DNA of 44,347 nt from Polyrhizophydium stewartii (GCA_027604665.1 JADGIZ010000021.1:1-44347); one strand, 5' to 3'. Counted from the first letter of the stretch, positions 23,271 through 34,800 are shown. Notes: generated by a model not told the origin, from the sequence alone. Numbers and translations are program-made.

Positions 23271-23293
23271 AGCCGCTAGGAGTCGCTCCAATT
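23271..23293 (-). repeat. GGAGCGACTCC-TAGCGGC element
   Basis: AGCCGCTAGGAGTCGCTCC; the same 19-base core occurs at 439 and 17163 (opposite orientation), and at 39174 and, with the first bases missing, 28041. Confidence 0.85.
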
Positions 23294-23652
23294 CAATCGA
23301 TCTAAGATCGATCATGTTATCATTAGTAATTTGTGTAGATCATGTTATTCTGATGTCGCTCCATCACACTCGGCCGCTCTAGACCGGACCTCAAAACGAT
23401 TGCGAATGTTATCCCCAAGCCGACGAGTCAGATTGGTTGATTACAGAAAACAATCCGAACTATCAGACCCTAAACTCTTATAGGACTACCCTTAGTAAGT
23501 ACCCAGTATACTTTTAGACTGGTATATTCTTTAATTAATTACTATCGAATGCTAACGTCCCCTATGAGTTAAATTTCTAACGTTAATGCTGTGAATAAAG
23601 TCAAATCTCTTAATATTATAGATTAGGTAAATCAGCGAATATCTAAGTAGGG

Positions 23653-23678
23653 GGCCCAGTCGCTCGAGCGACTGGGCC
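23653..23678. repeat. Perfect 26-base palindrome
   Basis: GGCCCAGTCGCTC and its exact reverse complement abut with no loop, centred on CTCGAG. It shows no divergence between arms, unlike the older-looking AT hairpins nearby. Confidence 0.9.
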
Positions 23679-24484
23679 GGTATTATGGATCAAGGCATAT
23701 CGCTACAGATCTCTTAGATTCAATACGGATAATTGGTATATAATATAGTGTCTTTAAAGGGGAAGCTTTTACATGTAAGCCAATCTCAAATCAAATCGGA
23801 ATTAAAGCTTCTTCAGTTAGGATGCAGCTATTTGGCTCCTAAGTTAAGTAATTGAGATAGCTCATGAAGATGAGCCACCCTATATTGGTTTGTACGTCTA
23901 CCATAGTTATTGGTGCCTATAATTGATACACTAGAAGATTAAGTAATAAGCTTATATAAAGCTAGGGAGTAAGTCCTATCTTATTGAATCAACTGAGCAA
24001 CCAACGTCATTCAAGGTTTTTTACTAAGATTTAAAGATTTACATGAAATACTCATATGGCTAATAAGTATTTTTTATTGGCACCTCAGGAGGTTTCATTC
24101 CCAATCTAGATTAACACGAACGTAGTGATCAGTATCTCAGAAAACAATTGTATAGAATGACTGAACACTACCCCCTCGCGCGGCGAACAACATGCCACGG
24201 ACTCCACCTTATCCTGCTATTAAGCTCCACTGGGATTGAATCAGCGGTGAATTGACCTACTGATAGGGGTCTATCTTTAATTAATAAGTATACACCAGGT
24301 GGTGCTCTCACTAGCTTATGTCACCTACATTAGTTATTGTAAGGTCCAGTCATGTCTACTATAATATAAATAATAAATAAATTTAAAAGAAATCACAAAA
24401 CCCAGTCACGCTCAACTTTAATTGGGACACTAAATAATTCAATTCTTATTTTAATCCAAACATCCTACTGCATTTTTACCCATT
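23679..24484. other. AT-rich spacer
   Basis: No gene recognised; stops in all frames and few palindromes. Confidence 0.5.
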
Positions 24485-24925
24485 TGGAGCGGCGGAGCCG
24501 CTCTCGAGCCTAAACCACACAAATCACGCAGTCGCTCTTACCCTGGGTCTAGCTTCATCTCATTGGCCGCGACTCCGTCGCTGCTCACTGCGCACTTTTT
24601 TCATTGCTTCTTTCTTACCATTTGATCTTCCCCTATATAGACCATCTCATCACTGAGTCTCCTAGAAGTCGATCAATAAATAGAAGACAATCTCCTAATT
24701 GTCGCTCTGGAATAACGGTAAGCTAGCAATTAGATGGTGAATATCGCTCCGGGATAAAAGCCTCCTAACTGAAGTGGGTGAGGCGATTTACAATTTGATC
24801 AATTTGCAAGCTTTCGAATAGGGTCCGTAAGGAGGCGACGTCGCGTCCGCGACCGGGGCGCCTCAGGCGCCCCCCCGGTGCTTCAAGCACCGGGCCTCAG
24901 AAGAGCTTCTGAGGCTCCGCATCTA
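24485..24925. repeat. Series of GC clusters ending in a composite unit
   Basis: GAGCGGCGGAGCCGCTC (24486-24502), GGCCGCGACTCCGTCGC (about 24564) and a final block (24825-24918). The final block is CGACGTCGCG, GGGGCGCCTCAGGCGCCCC (24855-24873), CCGGTGCTTCAAGCACCGG (24875-24896) and GCCTCAGAAGAGCTTCTGAGGC (24895-24916). The middle two are the 4245-4283 pair in inverted order. Confidence 0.85.
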
Positions 24926-26040
24926 TCAAAAATGCATGGGTAAGATAAGCAAAGCGGTGAAGCTTTGATGAGGCCCGGGACCCCCTATCTAAAAGGTTAT
25001 AGTATTGGACTTAACACTAGATTAGAGTTTCATAGTAAATAAAACCTATATCATACGACCATAAGTGATCCGAGATTTGACTAGACATCCCCCCTCTAAG
25101 GGGTCAATTCTATGGGACTCTTACCTAAGGAGCACTCAGGGCGGTATATAAAGACCAATGGCAATTATCTTAGTATCAAAAGTTCTATTGATTAACCTTA
25201 GTGCTATTATAGGTTGAATTAGAACCAAATTGCTTGTTTAATATGTGGCACCTCAACGACCCTGGTATATAATAGTTGGTTAACTAAAATGAAATTAATG
25301 CCAGTTTATTACGAAGATTTGAAGGAGCCACAGTCAAATAGAGAAGAAGGCATTCTCAAGATAGTGCTGCTAAAGTTGGAGTGGGAACGAACCTACGTGC
25401 CTAGATCAAATACGAATGATTTGAGATTTCCAAATCCATTGAGAGAAAGGGGAAGGAAGGAGCACAGCGACTGATCTGACCCCCCCTGACCCTAGGGAGC
25501 CATAATGAACATCCCGCATTCTATGTTCGCTTTTTACTAAAGAGCCACCTGAATAGAACCCTTCTCAAAATCTTCCTAAAACTAGCAATTCAGCCCATAG
25601 GGCAAGCGTAGTTAAAGCTAATATATTGACATGTGATATGGAATCCGTTGATGCTAGTGGTTACACGATTTCGTATTGAAGGTTACGTAGCAATCCGCGA
25701 CGGAGTCGCTCCGAAATTGCCTCAACTCCTATTTTCATCACGCAGTCGCTTAGTAAGGTGATATGTTAAATGGCGCCGTGTCTATTTTGCATGCCACGTT
25801 GCTGTTTCTAAATTCCCATTCATCTCATTATTAGTAAATCTTGGTACAAAAGCTTATTTTAGTAAAAGATTGACTGCGAAGGCAATCACCCTACGGTTGA
25901 TTTGTAGGAAGTGAGCTAGGATAACCGACCGATTCTTCCTCAAAAAAGTCTTTCAGATAGATTCATTACAATCCTAGATGAGTCGGATTTGATCGTGATT
26001 CCTCACAACTTAGTTGTTCTTTAATCAATTAGGTTTCTCT
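24926..26040. other. Spacer with one charged open frame
   Basis: A 61-codon plus-strand frame (25289-25474) is unusually rich in Glu, Arg and Lys. It has no recognised motif and ends in a short C-tract, so I regard it as a purine-rich-strand artefact or unknown relic. A GACGGAGTCGCTCC copy lies at about 25699-25713. Confidence 0.35.
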
Positions 26041-26125
26041 GAGGGGCCCCCCGCCCCTCCCGGATCTCTTCAGATCCGGCAGGGGCGGGCCGATGAAGCA
26101 ATGAAATCGGGCCCGTCGCGACCGC
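26041..26125. repeat. GC cluster with nested hairpin
   Basis: Outer arms GGCCCCCCGCCCCTC and AGGGGCGGGCC enclose CCGGATCTCTTCAGATCCGG; a complete two-level nest. Confidence 0.8.
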
Positions 26126-26651
26126 CACTATCTTTACTTCTCTTGTGTTTTGGTTAGCTACGCTATTAGATGGGATATATAGGGAAAATAGGTCAATCTA
26201 CCAAACGCGGAAAAGACGCAAGGCCGGAAGTCGCCTAAGAATTAGGAATAAATCATTTACCCCTTGCCGATGAGGACCATCTTTCTATTGTCTAGCTATA
26301 TAAGAGATCTAATGAAAACTCTATAGGTGGTAACAGACTTAAATTGAAGCATCCGGGGCGCGCGGAGCCGCTAGCCCCCTGAATTGCTTCACGGAGCTAG
26401 CGGCTCCCCAGGGTCAAGCTAAGATACGTATCGGCTTACTCGGCAAGCTCATTCGCCTCACTCTTGGGGGGACGCTTTGACCCAGGTAATCTATCGCAAC
26501 GGAGTTGCCCCGGCCGATTTGATGTGAGGGTTTCATCTCGTCTTCGGTAGCACTCCCCTGATTTTCCCATCTAATGTAAATGAAGAAGCCACGATAACAG
26601 AATGATCAAAAAATCGGTCGATTATTATGGGTAATTTTCTGTTGCTCCATT
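26126..26651. other. Spacer with a GC hairpin
   Basis: No gene. Includes GAGCCGCTAGCCCCC...GGAGCTAGCGGCTC (about 26364-26408), a long-armed hairpin. Confidence 0.5.
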
Positions 26652-26758
26652 TAGGTCAAATCGAACGCGGAGCGACGGGCCCCCCTTAGGGGGCCCCCCT
26701 AGCTAAAAGCACCGGGCCGGAGCGACGTAGGGCGAAGCCACGCACGCTAGTCCGATTG
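26652..26758. repeat. GC cluster with GTCCGATT right end
   Basis: Contains GGGCCCCCCTTAGGGGGCCCC, a degraded relative of the GGTGCTT...AAGCACC hairpin, and the right end GCCACGCACGCTAGTCCGATTG, matching the right end of the element at 33104-33215. Confidence 0.75.
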
Positions 26759-28058
26759 AAGTAACTATATAAGCTGAGGATATTAGAATGACTATAAACC
26801 CATTAGAAACTAATTTAGGGATAGTTAATCAATTAGATCCAACGAGTAATAAGATGTGCTGTAATCATTATAGTTGGTTTGATGAGGAGGATGCGCTTCA
26901 TAAATAGTTCAGCTTGATAAACCTAAATTTTGGATTATCCTTGGGTATCCCCTTCATTATCTTACTCATTTTAGCTGAGCCTTCAGCTCGTTCCTAAAGT
27001 AGAACAATTATTAATAATGGTCGCACTATGTGCGACTGACATGATGTATTTTCCGGCTTTATTAGATTATAGGCTATTCTTCTTACTATTTGTAGGTCGG
27101 TCAGACTCCCCCGAAGACCATCGGGAGTGAACGACGGATTACTGTAATTGCTCTGGTTCCTTTCGCACAGACTTTGGCATAGGTATTAGAATAGTAGTGA
27201 TACGATACTGAAATATTTAAGGGTAGGAAATTAAGAATCAACCGTCATCTTATAATAGTTAAGTTATCTCAAATTAGTTAAATCGTAATGATTGTAACGA
27301 ATAAATATGTTAACATTATCAACACTTAGCACTTATCCTACAGTTTACGACGGCATCAAGTATCAATAAGTTTATTAGTGTTAGGCTTTTTTACTTTGTA
27401 TGGTAAAGTGGCTTTGAGAACTATTGAGTTGAACTTGGAACCTTATTAACTCATAGATAACCATAAGGCATCATTATCAAATACAATTAACACTAAAGAA
27501 TGGTTTAATAGGTAACCCTCACCTACGAATAATGACTTTAGTCTTTCAGTAAATACCTCTACACATCAAATCTCATCCATAGCAAAATGGGTATAAACTG
27601 ATAATCTTCACCCAGTGTTAAATGTGTAGTGTCAATATCTAATATAGATCATCAACCTACCGCAACCGATTCAGCTACTTGAGCCTGAGTATGTCCTACA
27701 ATCCGCAGCTTTTATCTGTAGTAGTTAGCACCTTGGTTACAATATATGATTATTATCAGTTATTTTTTACTATTTGGTCGCGACGGAGTCGCCCTCTACA
27801 TTCCATCTAATAAACCCTGGGTCTAAGCGGCCCCCCAAGAGGGAATCGAAGACGAAGGAATGAGATGAACCGTATCTTAGCTTGACCAGGGGTAGTCAGT
27901 TTAGATTAGATGGTCAGATGATAGGGGGGGGGGTGATTATAAAGAGAAGAATAAAACTATTTTGTTATATCATAGACTTCTTTAGGATAATAATCCATTA
28001 TATCTTTCTAACTAGTATAAAAATCAAAATTAACTAAAATCCGCTAGGAGTCGCTCCA
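26759..28058. other. Spacer
   Basis: No gene recognised. Holds GGTCGCGACGGAGTCGCC (27777-27794), a copy of the ACCCTGGGTCTA motif also near 24539, and a poly-G run near 27925. A frame near 27365-27600 stays fairly open (LLVLGFFTLYGK...) and could be a worn cox3 fragment, but the similarity is too thin to call. Confidence 0.4.
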
Positions 28059-28060
28059 AG
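28041..28060 (-). repeat. GGAGCGACTCC-TAGCGG element
   Basis: Copy of the element at 439 and 17163 in reverse orientation. It abuts the left edge of the next AT-rich island. Confidence 0.8.
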
Positions 28061-28575
28061 AGAAGATATTTTATTCAACTACTTAGATAGATTGTAAAGA
28101 ACATTAGAGAGGACTCCTTTTAATTATATATAGTTGCAGATCTTTATTTGGTACCCCTAAGAGAGGCTGGAGAGAAATACCTAGATTTTCTTCACCCTAT
28201 CTGTTTAGACTTATTACCCTCCTTATATAAGTATTTATTTATCTGTTAAGAGGCTTTGGATCCTCTATTTTATTATATCAGTTTTGTGTATACTAATTTT
28301 CTATAAGAAACCTCCTCTAAATTATTGCTATTATATATAGTCCCCAAAGAAAGTACAATGAATCTGATTGGTTAGCTATTAATAAAATAAAGAATACCGA
28401 TTTTAACTTATTTATTGATACATGGAGATTTTCTTACTATTTTTTAGAGGTGTTTATTTCTTCTTCTCCATATCTAGGACAAAGCTTTTTAGTTGAAATT
28501 ATTGAGGTTTCTTCTAAAGAATAACTTTATTTGGTATTAGAGAGATGGATCCTAAGGGAAATAAATGATGTTATA
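28059..28575 (+). pseudogene. Protein-like relic in a short AT-rich island, unknown family
   Basis: Two linked frames read as protein with few stops. The first (about 28062-28349) gives EKYLDFLHPICLDLLPSL. A one-base shift near 28347-28352 leads to ESDWLAINKIKNTDF and a 53-codon stop-free run, then to TAA and a further 26 clean codons. The island has no GC cluster and is bounded by GC elements on both sides, like the polymerase island at 4920. The composition (hydrophobic blocks alternating with charged ones) suits a plasmid-type polymerase fragment, but no catalytic motif is visible. I do not assign a function. Confidence 0.35.
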
Positions 28576-28604
28576 GTTTATGAAATGTGATTTAGATCTC
28601 ATCC

Positions 28605-28870
28605 CAGTGTCTCTTGGGGCTGTTTCTAGGTTACCTCCTCGGGGCTTTTATACGTTTCGGTTCATTTCATCGCGAAGCCGCGGAGTGGCCGGCCCCATCC
28701 GGGGCCTACGCCACACAACTCTTTCACCTCACTTTCATGGGCCCCGCCCGAGGAGGTTACAATTTATTTGCAAATTGATTGCCTTAATATCAAAAATGAA
28801 GTCAAGCTCGCCGGGCGCGGAGCGACCGGGCTTCGCCCACCGGAGCGACCGGGCTTCGCCCGAGGTCGCT
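28605..28870. repeat. Two large GC clusters
   Basis: 28605-28760 contains ACCTCCTCGGGGC...GCCCGAGGAGGT (arms about 130 bases apart), AGTGGCCGGCCCC and CATCCGGGGCC. 28806-28870 contains two tandem copies of CGGAGCGACCGGGCTTCGCCC-like units. The 137-codon frame at 28580-28993 simply spans this stop-poor sequence. Confidence 0.75.
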
Positions 28871-29450
28871 AATCAACCAAAAATCATTTTCACAATTTGC
28901 AATAATCAAAACACCGTCATTTGTTGTTTCTCATATAGTCTATCATTTGGTCATCTATTATTGACCGAGGTTGCTGTTCCCAAACCCATTTGAGGATATA
29001 AGGTATAGAATCTGAATAGATGGCATAAAGATAGGGAAACCGTCAAGAAAGACCGAATACGGAAAGAAGAATAGGAGAATCAAGCAAAAGGTTTGGAGCG
29101 GCCGATTTGATGAAAGACTTCTTTACACAAGTTGGTCTATTTTTATAATAGATAGTAAATAGAGGGGGGGGATGGTACCGGATAAGCATAAGAGAAATTT
29201 GTAGCTGCGGTTTTATTAAATCACCCCGGCTGATCTGATCTTCCTTTTCATTTAATCTACTTCGTTCCCACCTCCTCAAAGGGTTTCCCGATTTACTCCA
29301 TTTTCATCTTTTTTGGCATGCTCTTTCTCATCTTGTCTATCATTAGACCATCTAAACTGGATTATATGAGTATAAAAAGGATAAGAGCCGCAAGGTGTGG
29401 CTAGATAATGAAGTGCGCTTAAACAATAATGTGTTAACCCTCCTAACAAT
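28871..29450. other. Spacer
   Basis: No gene recognised. Includes a G-run (29163-29170) and CACCCCGGCTGATCTGATC (29222-29240). The CCCCGGCTGAT part of that sequence also occurs at 35819 and 41131. Confidence 0.45.
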
Positions 29451-30188
29451 TAAATCCCTTCTTTACGCATTAGTTGAACGCAAGTCATTGAATAATTTAT
29501 CAAACTTTATCATCATCTTCTAGAAATCATCCTCATTTACTAATATAAATATATATGGAAATTGTATAACTAATTCGGGTATACGTGCAATTAATATCTC
29601 CTAGCCTAACTCTAAATTAGGGAAATGATGGATACACCCAAATACTTTCATTTTGTCTTCTAACTACCCCGCAGATTTATTAAAATATCTAAATATTACT
29701 AAATTGAAGCGATCACTATTCTATACCGTAATCTCTCGATCTGAAGATCGACTACTACCACCCTAATCTTTAGCTTCACTCAATCCTAATAACTCCTATT
29801 CTGAATAATAAGATACACGTTGGGTTCAATATTCAAAGTTTCTTTATTAGATTCACCTTATCATTTCTAGTCTAGAACTACTCAAATCTTCGATAACTCC
29901 TTTATATTCATTATATACTCTAGGCTCTAAATGTGCAGATCTGTATAAAATAGATTATTTATGTCTTTACCTTTCTAATAATTAGGTATCTGTTCTATAA
30001 TCCTATTTATCTAAAAATTCCTACTAATCAGTAAAAACTTTATAATGATTCGTTCCTGCAATATTTCTTAACTATACATATTTACTCGACTAGCTGTTTT
30101 AATTACAGTTGATCTCCCATTTACGCATATTTTGTTCATTCGGTAGCCATAGATGACCCACAATCAATAGTGTAACTTCTAATAGTTT
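29451..30188. other. AT-rich lead-in to the third island
   Basis: No GC cluster and no recognised gene; one TCGATC hairpin near 29738. It may be the decayed 5' part of the frame that starts near 30189. Confidence 0.35.
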
Positions 30189-31680
30189 ATGATCTTTATT
30201 AATAAATTAAATATAATTAATCTCTAGAGAGCGTAGCTCTTTGGTCTATCTTAAGTGAGATATAAATTAGAAGGGAAGTATCATAGGGAACCTAAACAGA
30301 AGATATATTAATTGTCATACAAAGAAAAGATATAGAGAGAGAACCCCATTGGAGTCTCTGTAGGTTGAACATATCAAGTTTATTTATATAAAGAATAAAG
30401 GAACTGTATCTACATTTTTAAACCTAAATCTCTAATTAACTTATATAGATATTCCTTTTCTTCTAGTTGAACCTAAGCCAGAAAGTATGGAGGTGTACCG
30501 ACCTAGCTTATTAATATATTATTGAAGGGTATCTATAATTAGATAGGTTCAGTTTATTTATCTTATCTTAAATACAAAACTAGAGAAAATAACCTTGAGA
30601 TATTTAGAAATTAACCTAAAATGCTTATATTAAAAGAAATATATCAATTATTAATTAAGGAAACTATCCTAGGATATGTAGGATCTTCTTCTTTCTTGTT
30701 TCTTTTACCTAATTAACCGTATGTGTTGATAATTATAATGTGAGGGGTCCCTACACTTATATATTTATAAAACTATGATAATATTTCCAAAGTCTAAATT
30801 GATGAGATTATTATACTAAATAAGGGGTTGATCCTATACTTCTCCCTTATCTTTAATTAAGTTTAGACCTACAAATTCTATTAAGTTCTAATAGAAGGCC
30901 AAGTAAAGAAATAATCCCCAAGGAAGTCATTATTTGATAATTGGTACCCTAAATTAAGTTAATTAGACTTTTATCTATTTACCCCCAGAAGAAAGTATAA
31001 TAACGTATTGGACTCATATAGAATAGAACCACTTAAGTAATTATCTAAAGTAGGCTAACTCTCCTATTTCTGTTTCATATACTTATTTAAATAAATAGCA
31101 TACCCCTATTTATCCTTCCATAATTTCTATACTTAATAACCTTGTAAAGGGGACAAATCTCTTTTATATACTTATTTAAGTAAATAGCTTACCCAATTGT
31201 TCTCATACAAATATAAAGATTCTTTTATTAAGTTGGGATACCCCTCTATACTTCTCTAAGCCAATTAATAACCTTGCAAGGATATTTCTATTTTATTAAG
31301 CCTAAGGAACTAATTTATGATAGGTTCTAAAATATTAATAAGACATAAACAGATTCTGATATATAAACTCTATTTTCTAATGATCGATCCTCAGTTGATT
31401 TCTATAACCACTTAAGTTCTTTTATTCTGGTAGAATATTGACTTTATCGGGTGTTGCCTCTTTATCTCCTATCTGTTATAGATGTTTAATTATCTTGTAT
31501 ATTTATCCATAACCATTAGTTGTAGAGTCTAATAGAGAGCTTAACTGTTTGATGAATCTTCCACTTTCCAATTAAGCTATAACCTTCTATGGGTCATCAA
31601 CTAATTAAAGTAGACCTTCTACATCAAATAATGGCACATCTGGTGCTGTTAGGGTCCGAACTGAATTGAGAGCCAGAGGT
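30189..31680 (+). pseudogene. Long protein-like relic, possibly plasmid polymerase
   Basis: A single plus-strand frame from ATG at 30189 can be followed for about 500 codons. It has frequent TAA/TAG but several clean runs, for example MLILKEIYQLLIKETILGYVG and, near 30935-31020, SLFDNWYPKL and FTPRRKYNNVLDSY. The charged/hydrophobic alternation and the xTPxxKYN turn resemble segments in the other islands. No DNA or RNA polymerase catalytic box is clearly present. An 89-base imperfect tandem repeat (31077-31192) lies inside it and would duplicate a piece of the protein. By analogy with the 4920 island I infer a decayed plasmid-derived reading frame; a phage-type RNA polymerase is an alternative. 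Confidence 0.35.
31077..31192 (+). repeat. Imperfect tandem repeat, period 89
   Basis: ATATACTTATTTAAATAAATAG (31077) and ATATACTTATTTAAGTAAATAG (31166) start two similar units. A related AATAACCTTG(C/T)AA follows each. The unit length is not a multiple of three. Confidence 0.7.
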
Positions 31681-31925
31681 AACGATCCACCGCCGCTTCC
31701 GCGTCTGCAAAATAAGCGACGCAATTGCTCCCCCACGGCTTATGGAGTTAACTGCTCCCTCTGATAATCAGCGAAGTTTTTAACCGGAGTAGTGGAGCCG
31801 CTTTGGAGCGGCCGGGGGCGAAAGCGCCCCGGTGGCCGCTCGAGGAGGCCGGCGGGCTAATTGACCGCTCCACGGGTTAGCCGCAACCCTCTTACCCTGG
31901 AGCATAGCCCCCCCCCCTACCTTTG
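31681..31925. repeat. GC cluster at right edge of the third island
   Basis: Contains GGAGCCGCTTTGGAGCGGCC, GGGGGCGAAAGCGCCCC and GAGGCCGGCGGGC units, and a C-run near 31909. It marks an abrupt switch from AT-rich protein-like sequence to palindrome-rich spacer. Confidence 0.7.
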
Positions 31926-32131
31926 GGTGGTGTTATGACAAATGTAGCATGTTTAACTAAATCTGAGTAGCTGACCGTGACTAGCCTCTGAATAATTCTA
32001 TTGGCGACTAGCTAGCGATTTTATACCACTAACTATAGGGAATGTCGTAATAGTAATAATAGCTATAATGATGTAGGCCCCTATTTAGAAATTGGTAAAT
32101 TTTCTACCTCAATTTGGTAAATAACTAATAG

Positions 32132-32184
32132 ATCGGACTGCACGTGAGCCCCCCCCCTTTAGGGGGGGGGGTCGTCCTAACGAT
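32132..32184 (-). repeat. GGAC...GTCCGAT element with poly-C/G hairpin, inverted
   Basis: Minus-strand reading: TCGTTAGGACGAC, then a hairpin of nine C and nine G around CTTTAG, then CTCACGTGCAGTCCGAT. A palindrome has been inserted at the usual site between the two arms. Confidence 0.8.
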
Positions 32185-33103
32185 TAGCTGATATTTAATT
32201 TAATCTAATAAAGCATCCGCTTGCTATTTATGGAGATGTCTACTTACATAAAATGATTGAACTATGGAGCATCAACTATTAATATCATTGGATCGGTTAA
32301 TCGACCTAGTCGATCTAGAGATGATCCTTGAGAGCTGTTAAAGGTTTTAGGTTTAATTAGTCATGGTAGTGGTGGAGCTAGCTTAAGTCCTAAACTGCGG
32401 CGATTGCTAAATCGCCTCCTAACCAATTGCGGGAAGCGGCGACCCAGACCCAATTCGGTCATTTTGCCTACTAACGGATAGGGATGAGTTGAACTATTAA
32501 CCTACCGCGAATAACATCCCAGACTAATTATAAAGCAGACATCAAATTCAGGCTAGAGTTCTAGCTTCAGTCAAATTAACAATCTAATATTACGAATAGT
32601 ACCACAATAAGTCTACTCACTGTGTTTGTAAAAAACCTAATCGATTGTTTATTGGTTCCAACTTATTTGATTCACCTATACTCCAAAGGTTAATGGCTAG
32701 GGAGGCTCCAATGCCTTAGGCATACCTAGCTTAAAGATCTGGATTATCAAACTGAAGGATTATTCACTACCCAATGATGACGGATTGTGCCCAAAAATGT
32801 TAGCCGCGCAATATAGCGCGGATTGTCAATCTGTCCCCCAGCCAATTCGCCACGCAATAAACTTAGATGTGGTGCTTAATTGATTAAAAGCGAAGGACAA
32901 ATTCGATCGTGGCTCAGAGCGTATGATCTATTTTTTTTCGGCACTTTCTACATTTATTAGTTCCTATGGTATTTTTGGTACCATTTACAGCATGAAATTC
33001 CTAACCTATTGTACAAAGGATATGTTAGAAAGCTTTGCCATTTTGACTAGCATGCGCACTCATAAATTGAATTAGTATCTCCTAAATAGGCTGGTTCCAT
33101 AAA
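32185..33103. other. Spacer with one arm of a distant inverted repeat
   Basis: No gene recognised. 32393-32423 is the exact reverse complement of 33783-33813. A TCGACCTAGTCGA hairpin lies near 32299. Confidence 0.5.
32393..32423 (+). repeat. 31-base perfect inverted repeat, left arm
   Basis: Starts AACTGCGGCGATTGC and ends CGCCTCCTAAC; it contains its own small palindrome (GCGATTGCTAAATCGC). Its exact reverse complement is at 33783-33813, about 1.36 kb away. Confidence 0.9.
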
Positions 33104-33215
33104 TTCGTAAGGACGACCCCCCTCGAGGCCTTGAAGGCCTCCGGATATATCCGTAAGGGGGGGCGGAGTGGCCGGAGCCTTGTAAAGGCTCCTACGCCAC
33201 GCACGCTAGTCCGAT
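33104..33215 (+). repeat. GGAC...GTCCGAT element carrying several hairpins
   Basis: Left end TTCGTAAGGACGACCCCCC, right end CGCACGCTAGTCCGAT. Between them are GAGGCCTTGAAGGCCTC, CCGGATATATCCG and GGAGCCTTGTAAAGGCTCC, a three-level nest. It is the most complex intact member of the family. Confidence 0.85.
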
Positions 33216-33840
33216 CCTAATTGTAAATCATTATTTAAGTAGAAATCTGACACTTACTTAGATTTTGTGATCATTTAGCTTAACCATTCTATTGAGCAGG
33301 AATTTATGTGTAAGATACAGTGATTAATTTGGCTAGTTCACCTCCAATACTTTACCAGATAATTACTTAGTATTTTTACTGTCATAGTGTCATTAATCAA
33401 TGAATATTTCAGTTGCCCATTAATTGCTCTATATGGCTTAGATAAAGACAGGTGTACCATTAATCATCTGATCTAATTGAATTTCTAACAATCGTCATTG
33501 ATCATTTATAATCCTGTTACCTGGAATGGTTATCTTTTATATTTTTTTAACCTTGTGCTTTATTTCGACTTTTCTCTAATTTATCCGTTATAACTAATTG
33601 AGCATCCTATGTAATATTTCTTACTTTATTTCATCTTATAATACCCAATAGAGTTCATTTCTTGATATTAATTACTGCTAATACATTAATAGCCTTATCA
33701 ATTTTACATAAATGTCCAGTACAAAAGGCATCTAAATGCTTTATTCGCCTATTTGGGTGACACCCCCCTAAAGCTTCAACTCGTTAGGAGGCGATTTAGC
33801 AATCGCCGCAGTTTTTCGGATCTAGTCTGTTTTGATATTT
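33216..33840. other. AT-rich spacer with inverted repeat arm
   Basis: No gene recognised. 33783-33813 is the right arm of the 31-base inverted repeat. Confidence 0.5.
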
Positions 33841-34800
33841 GACTCTATATATTATACCTATTTTGATAGGAAAAGTCCTAGATAAAATGGATTAGAGTTG
33901 TATAAGGTAATGCAATCTTGACCAAAGGAGGTAAAATTGACTAGTAAAAATGTTATTATCAATGAAATTAATCACCCATCTATCTGGATTGTACAAACTA
34001 TTCAATAAACCTACAACGCATCTGATCCAAAGGGAGCTTTTCCTATGGTGAGTCGCACCGGGTTATTAGAGTTTTACCTGATCAATTTACACATTCTATT
34101 ATACCAAGACCCTACTAAATTCTCCATTGATGTCTTAATAACTACCTAAGTAGTGAAGTACATTTCGAGGAAATCTTTGTTTAGGAATGGCGTATTTTAC
34201 TCGAAAGTATTAACTGGTAGGGCATCGTTGATATCATTAAACACTGGTTAGTCTATTACAAGATAGACATACAACTTTAATAATTGACTTTATTACTTTA
34301 GGGGTTATCAGATGGAGGGCATTCAAGTTCAGCTTATTGCTCAAATACCTCAATTTGGAACTCTGTAGCTTTGAGGGAGGTATGGTTTACACAGATCGAA
34401 TCTTTATGACATGGTCTAATCCTATTTATGTTTAGTTAACTTATCGCAATGAATCTCTGTGTAGGATATCTTGCCGACGGATCACTTATCAGTCAACTTT
34501 ATGGCATTTTTCATAGTCGCCACTTCTGCGACTCAAGTTACGGAGTCAAACCACAAAATCCAATTCGTGATAGGACACTAATTTGTCGAAAGGCTACATC
34601 AATAGTTTAGTTGAAGGTTGGATTGGTTTTTATAATTTATTAGATTATAAAGCTTAGTATCCATAAAACTAATATATTATAGTTATTTAGTGACTGGTGA
34701 AATATATAAATAATGTCTACGACCTAAGTAAAGAATAGATTATTTTTACGCCTTGTTATTTGTCTGGGACTAAGCACTTTAAATGGAGAGCAAATCGTCT
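33841..34800 (+). pseudogene. Protein-like stretch, unknown
   Basis: The frame beginning at 33841 has fewer stops than its neighbours and two clean runs (46 and 33 codons), with a balanced soluble composition (ASDPKGAFPMVSRTG; KYISRKSLFRNGVFYSKVL). The AAAGGAGG at 33925 lies about 20 bases before an ATG in another frame and is probably chance. No domain is recognised. It has no GC cluster over about 1.3 kb, like the polymerase islands. It could be a relic gene or simply a lucky frame. Confidence 0.25.

Noticed and set aside
27360..27610. Possible cox3 fragment (LGFFTLYGK)
   Set aside because: Only a handful of hydrophobic positions match; the conserved His and Glu positions of cox3 are absent.
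28580..28993. 137-codon plus-strand open frame, the longest in the window
   Set aside because: It spans two GC clusters, where stop codons are rare by composition; the translation is Arg/Pro/Ser-rich from palindromes and changes character at cluster edges.
33920..33960. Shine-Dalgarno-like AAAGGAGG ahead of an ATG
   Set aside because: Spacing is too long, the following frame is broken, and mitochondrial context makes such a site unlikely to be used.
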